Origin: Porphyra umbilicalis
Lineage: Eukaryota > Rhodophyta > Bangiophyceae > Bangiales > Bangiaceae
DNA length: 64,000 nt
Assembly: GCA_002049455.2 (NCBI GenBank)
Contig: KV919056.1
Span: 34,268-98,267, forward strand
Direction: 5' to 3'
The notes beneath the pieces were generated by a model. It was not told the DNA's origin, did no database searches, and saw only the letters and a program-made list of their open reading frames with translations. How positions within the stretch are numbered: position 1 is the stretch's first letter; each line of letters starts with the position of its first letter. The position numbers and the translations under genes were made by a program. Below are positions 1-10,559 of the stretch, piece by piece.

Positions 1-3000
1 CTGCGCACCCGAGCCATCTGGTGCCCCAGAGAAAACGCAGGTGGGCTAGATCCAGTCACTGCTGTACCCTCCATCGATGAAAATTGGCCAAAAGAGCCAG
101 GCAGGTGAGCTCTGCAGGCTAAGACCGGCTGAGACAGTGACAGCGAGTTCAGGATGCGCGTGTTTCACTGGCTGCATGACATGTATTTAATTCAAATCAA
201 ATACGAACACGTGACCCACAGACGATCATTATCAGCGCGTGCTGGCATGACTTCGACGATTTTGCGACATTTGTGTCATTGTCGCGTGTTACTTATCGAC
301 CCACATCCCTGGCACAGCCGCCACCTGTTGAATCATGTAGACCCACCTGAAAGTCTTCTCTTCGCGACGAATTGCTGACGCCCTTTCGAGTTGCGGCGTT
401 AGGGGCGCACGACGTCCAAATGAGGCCCTGATGGCGCCCATATCGCCGCCCTCAACGAAGACACGGGCGTTCTGAGCGACCCTACCTAGTAATGCAATTG
501 CTATTGGGGCCGCTCTTCTGGTACAGTCATTGCGCATATATATTTGTCACGCTTCTCAGGTACCCTGCATTATTACTGAGCCCAGCTCGATCGCTCCAGT
601 GCGGGGCTCACCGCACTTGGTGGCACTTGAAGTGATGATCTACGGCAGGGGTCTTCAAGCGTGCTTTTCCTCAAGCGTATTCGCGTGTACATCTTTCGGG
701 TACAAACCCAAACGCTTGATTTTTGCATCACTCAAGGGCGTACGCTACCCACTGATTTCGCCCAATCGAAGGTGCGCTGAAGGTGAACTTGATCGGGTCG
801 TTTCTGACAAGCGCTAACCCGAATGTCGACAAGAAAAATATGCACGACTTCGACAGTCAAGCGCGTGTAAGCTGACACACAGTCCAAGAAAAGGCCGACT
901 CATCTGACAGCCAATCACAACAGGTAGCACTGTCCATTTAGGATTCGTGTGTAAATTTACAATAAAGTTTCATCCTATCGCTGACCTCCAAAAGACGGCG
1001 GTTGCAGAGTGGTTGCAATTATTCAACAGCGTACGTGGACCAATGGAAAGGCAAGGAATCATGTGAGTTCCTTACACAGTCTCCTCATGCAGCTCTGCGC
1101 ACTGGAAACGCACATCAGAATCTCAAGAAATCTAAAGAAGCTCGTTTATCTCATGAGAAATCACAGGTCAGGCCCTGAACCCTCCTTCTGCCCTCTTCCG
1201 GCCCAAGCAAGTTGCCCAAAAATCTCAGGAGGTCTCATTGTGCGTTGCAACGGCTCTGCGTGATTCCTGCGAGATACGTTGATTGGCTTGCAAGGATACT
1301 GGCGGAACGTCTCAGCCAATAGTTCGATCGCGGCTTGTCAAACAGCCAAACCGACTTCAATTTTATGCCGTGTCGTCGCCTCTGCCTCCCTTCTCTCTGC
1401 AATCACCATTTATTTGGAGGTTAGCAACACATTAGAAGTTTTGAAGTGGGGGGGGCGGGTCCGAAATAGTATTGTACATGCCGTTTCTTTCCGTCCTGGA
1501 GGCTGTCGGAGACCATTTGATCATTGTGGGTCCCGGCGCCACTACAGAAGATGATGCTTGCGTGCTTTCCACCAAGTATTGGGGGCCTCCATGGGCCGAC
1601 AATCCTGGGTGACAATGTCAAATACAAGGCCGATGGACTTGTGCGCCGTTCTGACCTACGGCCCTTCCCCGCCGCCACCACCGGCGGCGCTGGCACCGCT
1701 CCCGGGTAGCGCCCCAACAGAACGGACCGCTGTCACTGCCTGCCGGCTGGTGCCCTACCCCACGCGCAGCACAGTCTTTACGGCAATAGTCCTATTGGAA
1801 GAGAACTTGGATAAAAGCAGGATCGCCGTCGAGGGCACAGGCCCGCGTTAAAGTGACAGAACCAGCAAAAAACAAGAATCGGGCATCAAACACCCGCCAC
1901 AACGGCCTCCATCCTTTTTGTGGAAGCTGCAGACACGCTGACCACCTTGGTACTGCGTGGGGCCATTCAACGCCCCGCTGACTCAATGTGATGCGGCATC
2001 CGACTCAGGCTTACCCGGAGTAAGCACCCCGGATCCGATAGGAGTCGGTGTCACTGGTATAACCCGATAGGGACGCGACATCCCTGTCCGCGTCCCGTAC
2101 AATCTGTGACAACGACGTGGTGCTGGCAGGGCTGAATCGGTCATGCCCTGCTGTAGGGGCTGGCGAGCGCGGCGCTGTCGAATGCAAAGTGCCCACAGCC
2201 TGCGACATTCGTGTCCGAAGCCTGTTGGTTCTCCGCGTTTTCCTACCTGCGGTGTTGAGACATCTGGCAGCGCGCACTCGTTCACCCTTGTTTTCAGCCT
2301 GTCTCGTGGCGCGACTTGGTGACACACGCCCGTCTCGCCTCGATTTTGGCCCCTCTGGTGCCGCACTGTGTGGAATATGAGTGCCAGCATGTTCTGAGGC
2401 TTCTGCCGTGCCCCGAGGAGGGTATATCGTCGGACGAGAGAAGCTCCTTCGGCGGAATCGACCGGGAAAAACTCAGTACCGGAAGACAAAGTCTTCCCTC
2501 GTGAGCCCTGTCACCCACTCCGACCGTCGGTGCGACCGCTGCGTTCCTCGGACCCAGCCCCCGTCATGACCATCGTCTTCCCCGGCGCTTTCTTTGGCAG
2601 CTCCGATTTCCCAAAGTACGTACGACCCGCCACGTGGCATCGCGAGTCTTACAAAGCGCGCAAACGACGCTAAGGCTCAGGGGAGTCCCCTGTTGGCTGC
2701 CCAGGTAGAATGAGCCAGGTCGGCCAAGATGCGGGCAAAGCAGGTGGCTGCACGACGTGAGATGTGGGGGGGAATGAACGATTCACACTGCGCGTGAAGG
2801 AGCATCTAGAATCGAACCGGGCGACGGGGATGCTCGGCCTCTCCGCTTCAATGCTGCGGCGTCGTGCGGCGGTGGCCGGGGCACACGGTCCGTCTGCGGC
2901 CACACATCGACTTCCACTGCGCATTTGGAGGCGTGTGACTGCTCTGCAGGCCGCCGAGGCGGCCTCAGGTTGGTGGAGAAGCACTCGATTATCTCCACGA

Positions 3001-3370
3001 GCCCTTTCACTCAAACCCATCTCACTCTAACCCCTGCGTTTCCCGTTGCCACTCGTGGGAGGAGAAAGCGGTACAGTGAGAAACCGCACTTCCCGATTGT
3101 CGACACTAGGAGGGCGGCGTAGTAGAATGTCGTACAGGCGCCACCCCCCATGCCGAGATCGGTTTTCTAAGAGAGGGGCGTGGCGGGACATCAGCCAACT
3201 GCACCGGGACTTATTCAACTGCGCCAGTGCCATAATGGATCCATTGGACGGTGGGGCGCGCTTCGCGAGATGGAAAACCGAGACAATCGTGTTTGTGCTC
3301 CCACCCGGATTGCGAAACACTTGATAAGAGCGTAAGATTTAATACTATAACGTGCATTTTTAGTAGAGCT
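1..3370. other. No recognisable gene
   Basis: Mixed-composition DNA with only short open frames on both strands. None gave a protein family I recognise, and none keeps a protein-like composition over a useful length. A short Pro/Ala-coding patch near 1.67-1.71 kb and an open minus-strand frame at 1983-2489 were read and judged to be chance or very old repeat remains. I see no tandem repeat or terminal inverted repeat here. Confidence 0.5.
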
Positions 3371-3446
3371 CGTGAAGCGGACGGGGCAGAAAAGTCGGAC
3401 GTGGTTGCGGATCGTTTAAGACGGTCCGCTTCGTCCGCTTCGTCTC
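3371..3446 (-). repeat. Short GCGGAC repeat, second copy at 45161-45230
   Basis: Read on the minus strand, this stretch aligns with 45161-45230. Both start with GCGGACGAAGCGGACCGTCT and both end in GTCCGCTT. The 45-kb copy has perfect 10-bp inverted ends. This looks like a very small dispersed repeat or a pair of element ends. It lies just beside another dispersed repeat at 3470-3730, so the two may be parts of one larger element. Confidence 0.5.
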
Positions 3447-3469
3447 AATGGGTACATCTGAAAACCTCA

Positions 3470-3730
3470 TCGATGGTCCTTTGCCATCTGATCGGTCTCT
3501 GATCCGCCCTCCCCTAATGCGGTCGTTTCGCTGACACTTGTGCAATGGCTTGTGATCCGGCACAGCGCTGCTTTTGTCAGCCACCCCCGCCAACGAGGCT
3601 GACGAGCACTGCGCAATGTGACGGCCGCAGGGGGGTCTACGGTTTCTGCTCTACGGACCGTCCGGAATGCGTCGGATGGAGAACAGGCAGGCTCAGGATC
3701 AGAAGACAAAGTGGACGCGTCCGCTTTGCC
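3470..3730 (-). repeat. Dispersed repeat, inverted copy of 12468-12745
   Basis: The reverse complement of this stretch aligns over roughly 250 bases with 12468-12745. Shared blocks include GTAGACCCCCC, GACGGTCCGT, CGGCCGTCAC, GGGGGTGG and CGAAACGAC, interrupted by substitutions and small gaps. The two copies are diverged and lie in opposite orientation about 9 kb apart. No open frame is conserved between them, so this is probably a non-coding piece of an old transposon or an end of one. Confidence 0.6.
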
Positions 3731-4500
3731 CGTAGCGTGCGCATGACCAGCCCAAAAGGTGGGACTCACGCATCAAGACCTCTGGCGGCGACGCATGCTC
3801 AGGCCGACCAGAACGGGACGCATACGCGCCGTATGTCAAGTGTCCCACTATAGAAAGAACCACTCACTCGCAAACGTTAAGGCTACGCGCGCCGCTCCTG
3901 TGCAAGGACTGCATTTTACAGCTTAGTCGTACGAGCAAGAATGATGGGCTGCCGACATTCTGGCACATTTAGCGCCCTCGTTGACGTCGTGCTTCCACTC
4001 TGTGCCTGTGGAGTGTCATCGACCAGGGAAGGCCGTAAGCATGTTCATGACGAGCCTAAGAGCCAGTAAGAAGTCAAAAATGAGCTTTAGGGAGGCGCTT
4101 GCGGTCCGGACCAAGAGTGAAGCGCCGGCCGATGGACATGGCTGGATCATGACATTTCACTCGTCTGTCGTAAAGATTGTGAAGCGGGCAGCTTCCGTTA
4201 GATTGCAAGCGCCCGCCATTTTTTTTGTCTAATGCACGCCAGCTGGCTTGATCTGGGTCACTGACCCGCCCTCATGATCAGCTTGATCCGCCAAAATTGT
4301 GCACGACGATGCTGCAGCGGCCAGCTCTGCGCCCGTCTGCAGCCTCGCCCTCCCATTGCGGGTATACGCCTGTTTGTCGAGTGCTTGCGGTCTCCTGCTC
4401 ACGCCGTGCCCACAGTTTTTCTCCTCTTCTCCCCACCCCCTTCGGCCCTCCGCCTCCCTTTGCCTGCGGGCTGGCGGCGTGCCCGTACCGTGCGGTGTCA
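3731..4500. other. No gene recognised; leads into transposase relic
   Basis: No coding evidence was found up to the first methionine of the Tc1-type relic at 4503. The last 200 bases are open in several frames (pyrimidine-rich, proline and serine codons). They may be the 5' untranslated part or left arm of that element, but I could not identify a terminal inverted repeat. Confidence 0.35.
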
Positions 4501-4502
4501 GA

Positions 4503-5969
4503 ATGACACGCAAGCGTGCTCCCCGTGAGCGTGGTGCGGCTCCGCCTGCGGGCCGGAGTGCCAAGCGTACCCGTGCGCTCTGCGTTCTCCATACCGGTGC
4601 CGCCTCCACTGAACTGTGCGTTCGTGCTCTTTTTCAGCGTGAGTATTTCACTGGCCGTGCCATCAAGCGTCGCAAGGTGGCAGAGCGCACTGCAGAGGCT
4701 ACGGTCCTGAGTCTGTCTGTCATTACGCTCCTTACCGACAGCGGGTGTGATGAGCTGCCTGCTGGTGACGCTCCTGAGACCCACCACTCAAATAGGCGGG
4801 TCTCTTCCGAGGAGCTGGCGAGACTGCAGCCCGCGATCTACGAGCAATATCTAATTCCAACGTTGCCTACCTTTGATAGCACCCTGGTGCATTTCAACGC
4901 TCCGGAGGACGTGGCTCGTGGCCCGGGCTGTGCTGCGGAATGTTGTGCCGGTGGCCCCAAGGGTGCCTCGCCTGGGACTGGCGGTGGGGGGAAGGGGGGG
5001 GAAGGCGCGGCTGAATTGGCCAATGAGAGATGAGCTCCATATGTGGTCGCGTGCAACCCTGCATCGCGCGATGCAAGATAACGGCTTTCCCTTCAGTCCT
5101 GGACCCAACCAATATGTCATGGCTGGCGAAAAGACATTGGTGCGGAAGCAGCGGAGCAACTTCATCGACACGGTACGCAAGTATCGAGAGGCGGAGCGGA
5201 CTATCTTGTCCACGGACGAAACGAGGCTCAACAGAAACATGTCAACTTACCGCAACTGGAATCACGGAAGTACCGACGCTTCCGTTAAGGTGCTATCTGG
5301 TAAGAACGCACGAATCATCGTCGCGCACGTCGGACCGCGAAGCGTTCGACGGTCCGACGGCGCTTCATGGATCTTCATTGAAAGCAAGCAGTCGTCTGAC
5401 TACTCCGAAATGAACTCGACGACATAGCTGCAGGGGCTCGAAAATTCGGCACTACCAAAGATCGGAGGCCGTGATCGCGTCATCGATCGGGATTGGCTTG
5501 AGAAGTACAACCTCGTATTGCCCGAGTGGGGCCGAATTTGCGGACCACTTGTACGACGGCGGTGCTGAAACACCGAGCGCACCAGAACAGACCCACCCGG
5601 CGCTGCCTCCTCCAGGGCCTGCCCGCCCGGTTTGGGGTCACGATCCTGATTTCACTGGTGGCTCATCCAGAGCTCAACCCCATAGAGATGGTGTGGGAAA
5701 CGGTCAAAACGTCGCTGAAGCGGGCCGACATCACGATCTCCGTAGCGACGCATCTGAGCATGACGGAGGTTGAGTTTGTGAAAATCACCGTGGAGGTCTG
5801 GGCCTGGTATGAAGACCACGTGATCAAGGCCGAGACTAACTGTCGGGCCGTCGACGCTATGTGTGCTGAAGTAGAGGCCGCGCTTGCTGATGACCGGCGC
5901 GATGATGAAGTGGAGGGAAGTGATTTGGGGCGTGATAGCGATGGAGAGGGGACTGAAATGTCTGAGTAG
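4503..5969 (+). pseudogene. Tc1/IS630-type DDE transposase relic
   Basis: Remains of a transposase of the Tc1/mariner-IS630 superfamily (DDE_3-like), which would cut and rejoin DNA at the element ends. The N-terminal part (4503-5033, basic, MTRKRAPRERG) may hold the DNA-binding segment. The next frame (about 5020-5427) carries a helix-turn-helix-like stretch (SRATLHRAMQDNGF), then STDET, which fits the first catalytic Asp of the DDE triad, and DYSEMN, a conserved block of the family. A frame beginning near 5526 contains HPELNPIEMVWETVK, the signature around the catalytic Glu, followed by the usual W..Y..HVIKAE tail. The reading frame changes twice and a TAG lies at 5425-5427. The middle catalytic Asp is not clear. 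The copy is therefore inactive. The family call is firm; the exact start is not. Confidence 0.8.
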
Positions 5970-6844
5970 CATTGCACCCTGCACGTCATTTGGACGTTGT
6001 TTCCTTGTCGGCCTGGCTGAGGCGCGTTCTCAGTTCATCTTCCTGTGCTGTGACTGTTCGTGTAATGGCCAAATATCTCAGAAATGAACGCGCGTCTGTG
6101 CCTGGGTGTGACGCGGTATTGAGTAATTGGTGCGAGTACTTCTGGCACACTCGACTTCCGTCTTGTAATACCGACAGCGATCCACTCTGCTCGGCTGGTA
6201 CTCGCTTCGGCCACGGCTAGCCGACAAGCGCCCGCCGACGACCCCCTCTGTCGCGCGTGCCCCGCCACGCTGACTGTCAGTGCCGTACGCCCCCCCCCCC
6301 TCTTCCTTGTGGTGTCGCTATTCCCCCCTCCTATCTTCTGGTTGCATCAGGTAGCCGGATTGATGTTCTACTTTTTCTGGGGGCTGCCAACGCCTCTCGC
6401 TGTGCGATCGTGTCTTTTTTCCGGTGTCTACCACGCCCTACAATTTGGCTCTCCCTCTGAGCACCTCGGACTCCTCCTTGCACCCTCATTGGCCGCGCAT
6501 AGCACCCCTTTCCTGTCCTTCGTTGCTATCCTATGATGTAGTAGTGCCTCCCTTCCGCATCTCCTCCTCCCCACTCTGGCTTCTTGTAAACCGAGATGGC
6601 TGCACTGCTCCTCCTTTTATTGCCATTCTCCACATTGTCGTTCGTCTTTCACTGCTCCCCCGCGCTCCAGTTGTCAACGTCCTTCCTCGCTGCCGCCTTC
6701 GTTTACTGTATCACGGTGACGACTGTGGCCGTCACGACGCTGCTCCTTCCTGATGGTCACGCGCGGGTCCAACTCTTCCACGCCGTCGCGCCAACGTCCA
6801 TCGCGTGGCGAAGGAATGAGGGAAGGGGGTGTTCTTAGTCGAGC
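5970..6844. other. No gene recognised
   Basis: Between two transposase relics. Pyrimidine-rich from about 6285 to 6600 (runs of C and CT), with open frames rich in Ser, Leu and Pro but without family resemblance. It may contain the right arm of the Tc1-type element and the left arm of the Harbinger-type element. No inverted terminal repeat pair could be paired by eye. Confidence 0.35.
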
Positions 6845-7816
6845 ATGGGTAACCGTCTGGCAGAAGCGGCAGGCACAACCCTCACCGACTGGATAGTGGC
6901 TGCTTGTACCCTATGGCAAGGACTGTTTGAATCTCCGTGTACGTGGGACTCAAGCCCCCGGGTCGTGGCTTTCGCAGACGTGCAGGCACGGTACGGTGCA
7001 AACGTTCCACGCGCCATGCGTATGTCCGAGGATGCCTTTGACGTCCTTGTGAGCACGCTCCGCCCGCTACTACCGAGCGGCGGGTACTCCCAAGAGGTGA
7101 GGACCGCCATGGCGCTGCGATACCTCGGGGGGGGCAGCTTCATCGATATTTCCGCTGTGTTCGGAACTTCCATCTCTTCCTTCTACAGCAGCCTTTGGTG
7201 TGTCGTCGACGCCACCAAATCCACCACCGCGATGGATTTTCATCTTCCACTGGACGATTATTCCTGGCGATTACGGACGGCAGCGGGATTCCAGTCCAGA
7301 GGGGACGAACCCTTTGACACCATTTTGGGCGCCCTCGATGGAAATTTAGTCAAGCAAGAGCAGCCTGCCACGACAGACGTCGCGTGTTTTGCCAACCACT
7401 GATGCTGCAAAGGGTACTTTTCCCTCGACACGCAGTCCATTTGCGCCTCACCGTACGAGTATACGTGGATGAGCTGCACCAGCCCAGGGTCTGTCCACCA
7501 ATTGGCCGCGTTTGCGAGCACCCTGCTGGGCCGACGTCTCATGTACCCATCAGTGCAGGACCGCGCCGTCGCCGAGCTCATAGCTGACGAGTGCTGCATC
7601 GTGGCGGACGAGGCGTACGGCGTTTCGGAGCTCCTGGCGGTGCCGTGCCCAGGGGGGGGTGGAGAAAACAGGTGGAAGGACTCTGACAACTTTCATCAGT
7701 CTGCCTCCAGGATTCACACTGAGCAAGCTTTTGGCATGCTCGTGTGGCGGTGGGGTGTCTTTTGGCGCCCTCTGCGGGTGCCTAATAGAAAAAGGCCCAA
7801 CCTGATCCGTGCATGA
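6845..7816 (+). pseudogene. PIF/Harbinger-type transposase (HARBI1-like), one stop
   Basis: A 324-codon reading frame starting MGNRLAEAAG, broken only by a TGA at 7400-7402. The frame continues unchanged afterwards with CCKGYFSLDTQSIC. It matches the Harbinger/DDE_4 nuclease family: an N-terminal region, a helix-turn-helix-like block (FGTSISSFYSSLWCVVDA), GALDGN carrying the first catalytic Asp, VADEAYG at the position of the second (the family usually has GD.AY), and HTEQAFGMLVWRW carrying the Glu. Length and order are those of a near-complete catalytic domain. One nonsense change and no frameshift suggests fairly recent loss, or a copy that still works if the TGA is read through. Harbinger elements normally need a second Myb-like protein; none was recognised beside it. 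Confidence 0.85.
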
Positions 7817-8850
7817 TTAAACTGCAAAACTGTTGCCAGCGCTGGGACGCCAACGGGGATGTCCCACTGGCTTCGTACGACCGAGATGGCGAGGCTGCGC
7901 GGATCTACTTTGATGACGCACCCAATCACGGTGTGAGGGGGCATCGTCGGGCAAGCGAGAGCTCGCGTTTGCGTTACCGGATGAACAATTCCGTTGAGGA
8001 TCTTGGCAGGCTTCGCCCATACACCCCTTCGCTGTCTTGAAAATGCGTTCATTTTTCCATATGTCATGTTTTTTTTCGTGGAAACGCATGCAAGCTGACG
8101 CACGGTCCTGGCGCAGGCCAGTTGCAAATGTCGCCAGGATGACCAGTGCCCGGACGAGCAGGCAAAATCATTTTGCATGGTGTTTCTTCCACAATACGAA
8201 GCACTTTGTCCATGATGTTCACCGATGAGTAAAAATGCGCTGTGTACTGTCAGGAATGCGGCGTCATATGCCCCGGGAAGATCCACCCTCTTCATTGATC
8301 TCGCAAACGCGCGACAGATGTGGTTACACACACTTTACCGGGAACCATGGTAGCCATCGCTGGAAGCATTCTTTGAATGCCTCTTTACTGTCCCATTCTC
8401 AGCGCAGGCGAGGTGTGGTACTATCCCAGCGCTGACTTGTGGTGCCTCGTGCAAGAAAAGTGTTCTTAACAAGCCCAAACGTTTCACGCTGCCGACCACC
8501 TCTGTTCACTTCGTTTACTGCCAGCTCGCGCTCCGCGCACGAAAGAAAAGCGCGAAGCTGCGCTCGCGCGCAGAACGCGCGAGCACCATCCATCACGTCC
8601 TTCCCTCCGCCGTGGGTCTCGTGCGCTGGCTCGCGGCTCTACACACACTTCGTCAAACTCTACGTCCTGTTTCGGTACACCCTTTTGAGGTCCTTGCAGT
8701 GGTCGTCCCGAGTTGTGCATGGCCTTTAAAAGCAGAAACGCCGGATTTGCTTTCGACAAGAATCATATACCAGGGTATCAAAAGGACGCGGGGTTTCGCG
8801 GCGATACCCTTCCTCTACGTCAGTCCGCATCAAACAAAATGCGATTAGTC
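7817..8850. other. No gene recognised
   Basis: About 1 kb between the Harbinger-type frame and the minus-strand gene at 8851. Short open frames only, none conserved in composition. A minus-strand frame at 7714-8331 overlaps the end of the transposase and reads as a shadow of it. Possible right arm of the Harbinger-type element. Confidence 0.4.
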
Positions 8851-9841
8851 TCATACCTTAGAGTCGGAGATGGACTTGCTTGAGCGAAGCTGGGGCGTAC
8901 CAGGCGCCAAGCGCACACTGTCCGACGCCGAACCCCCTTTGCGGCCCTTCTTCGAGCGCAGGACAGCCCACATCTGGGACTGCACCTCCTCGATCATGGC
9001 CGCAGGGGCCCCCGCATCTTCCAGAATTTTGAGGGTCAGCGAGAAGGCGGCGAGGGTGAACGAGTCGGCCTGCGCATCGAACGACTTGTACACAGCCGCG
9101 GAGGTGCCGACGATGGCCTGCAACAGCCCGTCGTCCTCGATTCCACGCTTGGCCGCCCGGAGCTTGCGCTCTTTCGTGGGACACCTCTGGGCGGCGTCTT
9201 CTTCAACACCCTCATCGCGGAGCTCGCGGCTGACGAAATCCATCGATGCCTTTGTCGCGGAAGAGGATGAACATGTAGCGGACGATCAGCTCTTTGCCGA
9301 TGAAGCGCCAGAAGGTCTCCGGGTCGTTGTTCCCCGATGCTTCGAGGCGCCGCAGGACCGTCACCAACTTGGCGGAATACTGCAGAAGTCCAAGAGAAAA
9401 TAGAGGAAACACACACATCAAAAATAAATCAAATCCGACCAGGTCATGGGAGAATGATGAAGCAACCAATCAGATGCCGTCTTAGCAGCAGATCTTAAAA
9501 ATTGTAGATCGGGCCAACCGGAGTGTTTCACGCGGCCCTTCGCACAGATAGCCCCACCTACACGCGTCCCAACGAGCAAGAACACCACGATAATACGCGG
9601 CCACACGTACCTCTAACCACTCGGATTGGAGTCTCTGCCCCGATCACTGGTGCGGGTGCAAGCAGGGACCGAAGAACTGATCAGCCGCCGCTTGAGGAAT
9701 GACAAACATTGAGTCACCGTTGCAGACTGTGTCGACCGCGCCGGTCCCAACAGCAGCCCGCTTCTTGCGGGCGTCTTGCTGCTTGCGTGACGTTGGCCCG
9801 CAAGGAAGCACAACGCCCGCAGCTACCTCGGGCTTGGACAT
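8851..9841 (-). pseudogene. Unrecognised two-exon gene, damaged
   Basis: A spliced gene that I do not recognise. Exon 1 runs 9841 to 9611 (starts MSKPEVAAGVV, then a basic patch RKQQDARKKRA and a hydrophobic-polar stretch). A GTACGT donor follows at 9610, and the intron ends in a pyrimidine-rich CTTCTGCAG acceptor at 9380 (231 bp, phase 0). Exon 2 continues YSAKLVTVLRRLEASG, NDPETFWRFIGKEL and a mostly helical C-terminal part ending at 8851. Two lesions are visible: a TGA at 9646-9644 in exon 1, and a one-base frame change near 9240 in exon 2. The helical, charged make-up and the surroundings suggest a transposon accessory protein, but that is a guess. The splice sites support a real gene origin. 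Confidence 0.5.
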
Positions 9842-10557
9842 CACGTGCGTCTGGCGATCTCGTGTATAGTAATTATAGGGCTACGGCCATCCACCGGGCC
9901 AGCGCCAAGGGCTTCGTCCGACGGGGTGGTGCCAGCCGCGGCACTGACGGCGGGTGCCGATGCCAGCCCGTCCACATGATGGCTGCTCGCCGCGGGCACA
10001 TGCGTTACGACGGAAGGCCCCATGACCAGCAGCGAAACACCGCCAATGTGGTAAGGGGGCGCCAAGGTAGCCGCCATAGCAGAGCCAGCAAGCGCCCTTG
10101 ATGTCGGACCCGCCGTGGACGCGAGCGCCAGAAGAGAAGCGGCCGCGCCAAGCCCGCGCGTCACGCCCTGCGCCCACGTGCGGGGCCCTACCGTCACCGG
10201 CCCAATTGTGAGCTGCACAGGAAAATGCGGCGCCAACGACGTACGGGCCTCGGTCGGCGGTACCGAGAGGTGGAGCCACCACGAAGCGGTATAGCGACGA
10301 CGTTCGCGTGGCAGCGTGCAATCAGTTCCTTCTTATTTGCCGGGGGAGGTGAGCCGGCGGGCCTTGAGGGCCATTTGCAGGTCCAAGACAGTCACGCGGG
10401 AGCTGATCATGACTCGGGGGCTGGGGAATCTTGTGAGGAGGAGGTGGAGAAAAGACGGCATGGGCTGCAGTGTAGGTGCCGACGTGGGGGGAGACGGCGA
10501 CAGCGACCTGTGTGAGCTGATTTTGAGGCTGTTCCGACAGACCACGTAGCTTTTCAT
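9842..10557 (-). other. Open minus-strand stretch upstream of the 8.9-kb gene
   Basis: One minus-strand frame stays open from 10557 to 9841 apart from a stop at 10333. It encodes Ala-, Ser- and Thr-rich sequence (for example LAGSAMAATLAPPYHIGG) in the same direction as the gene that starts at 9841. It could be an upstream exon or an untranslated leader. I see no family resemblance and no clear splice signal joining it, so no product is proposed. Confidence 0.25.
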
Positions 10558-10559
10558 CG

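Noticed and set aside
2795-2870. tRNA-like GGTTCGATTC on the minus strand
   Set aside because: The T-loop-like word is present but the flanking bases do not pair into a T-stem and no acceptor or anticodon stem can be drawn.
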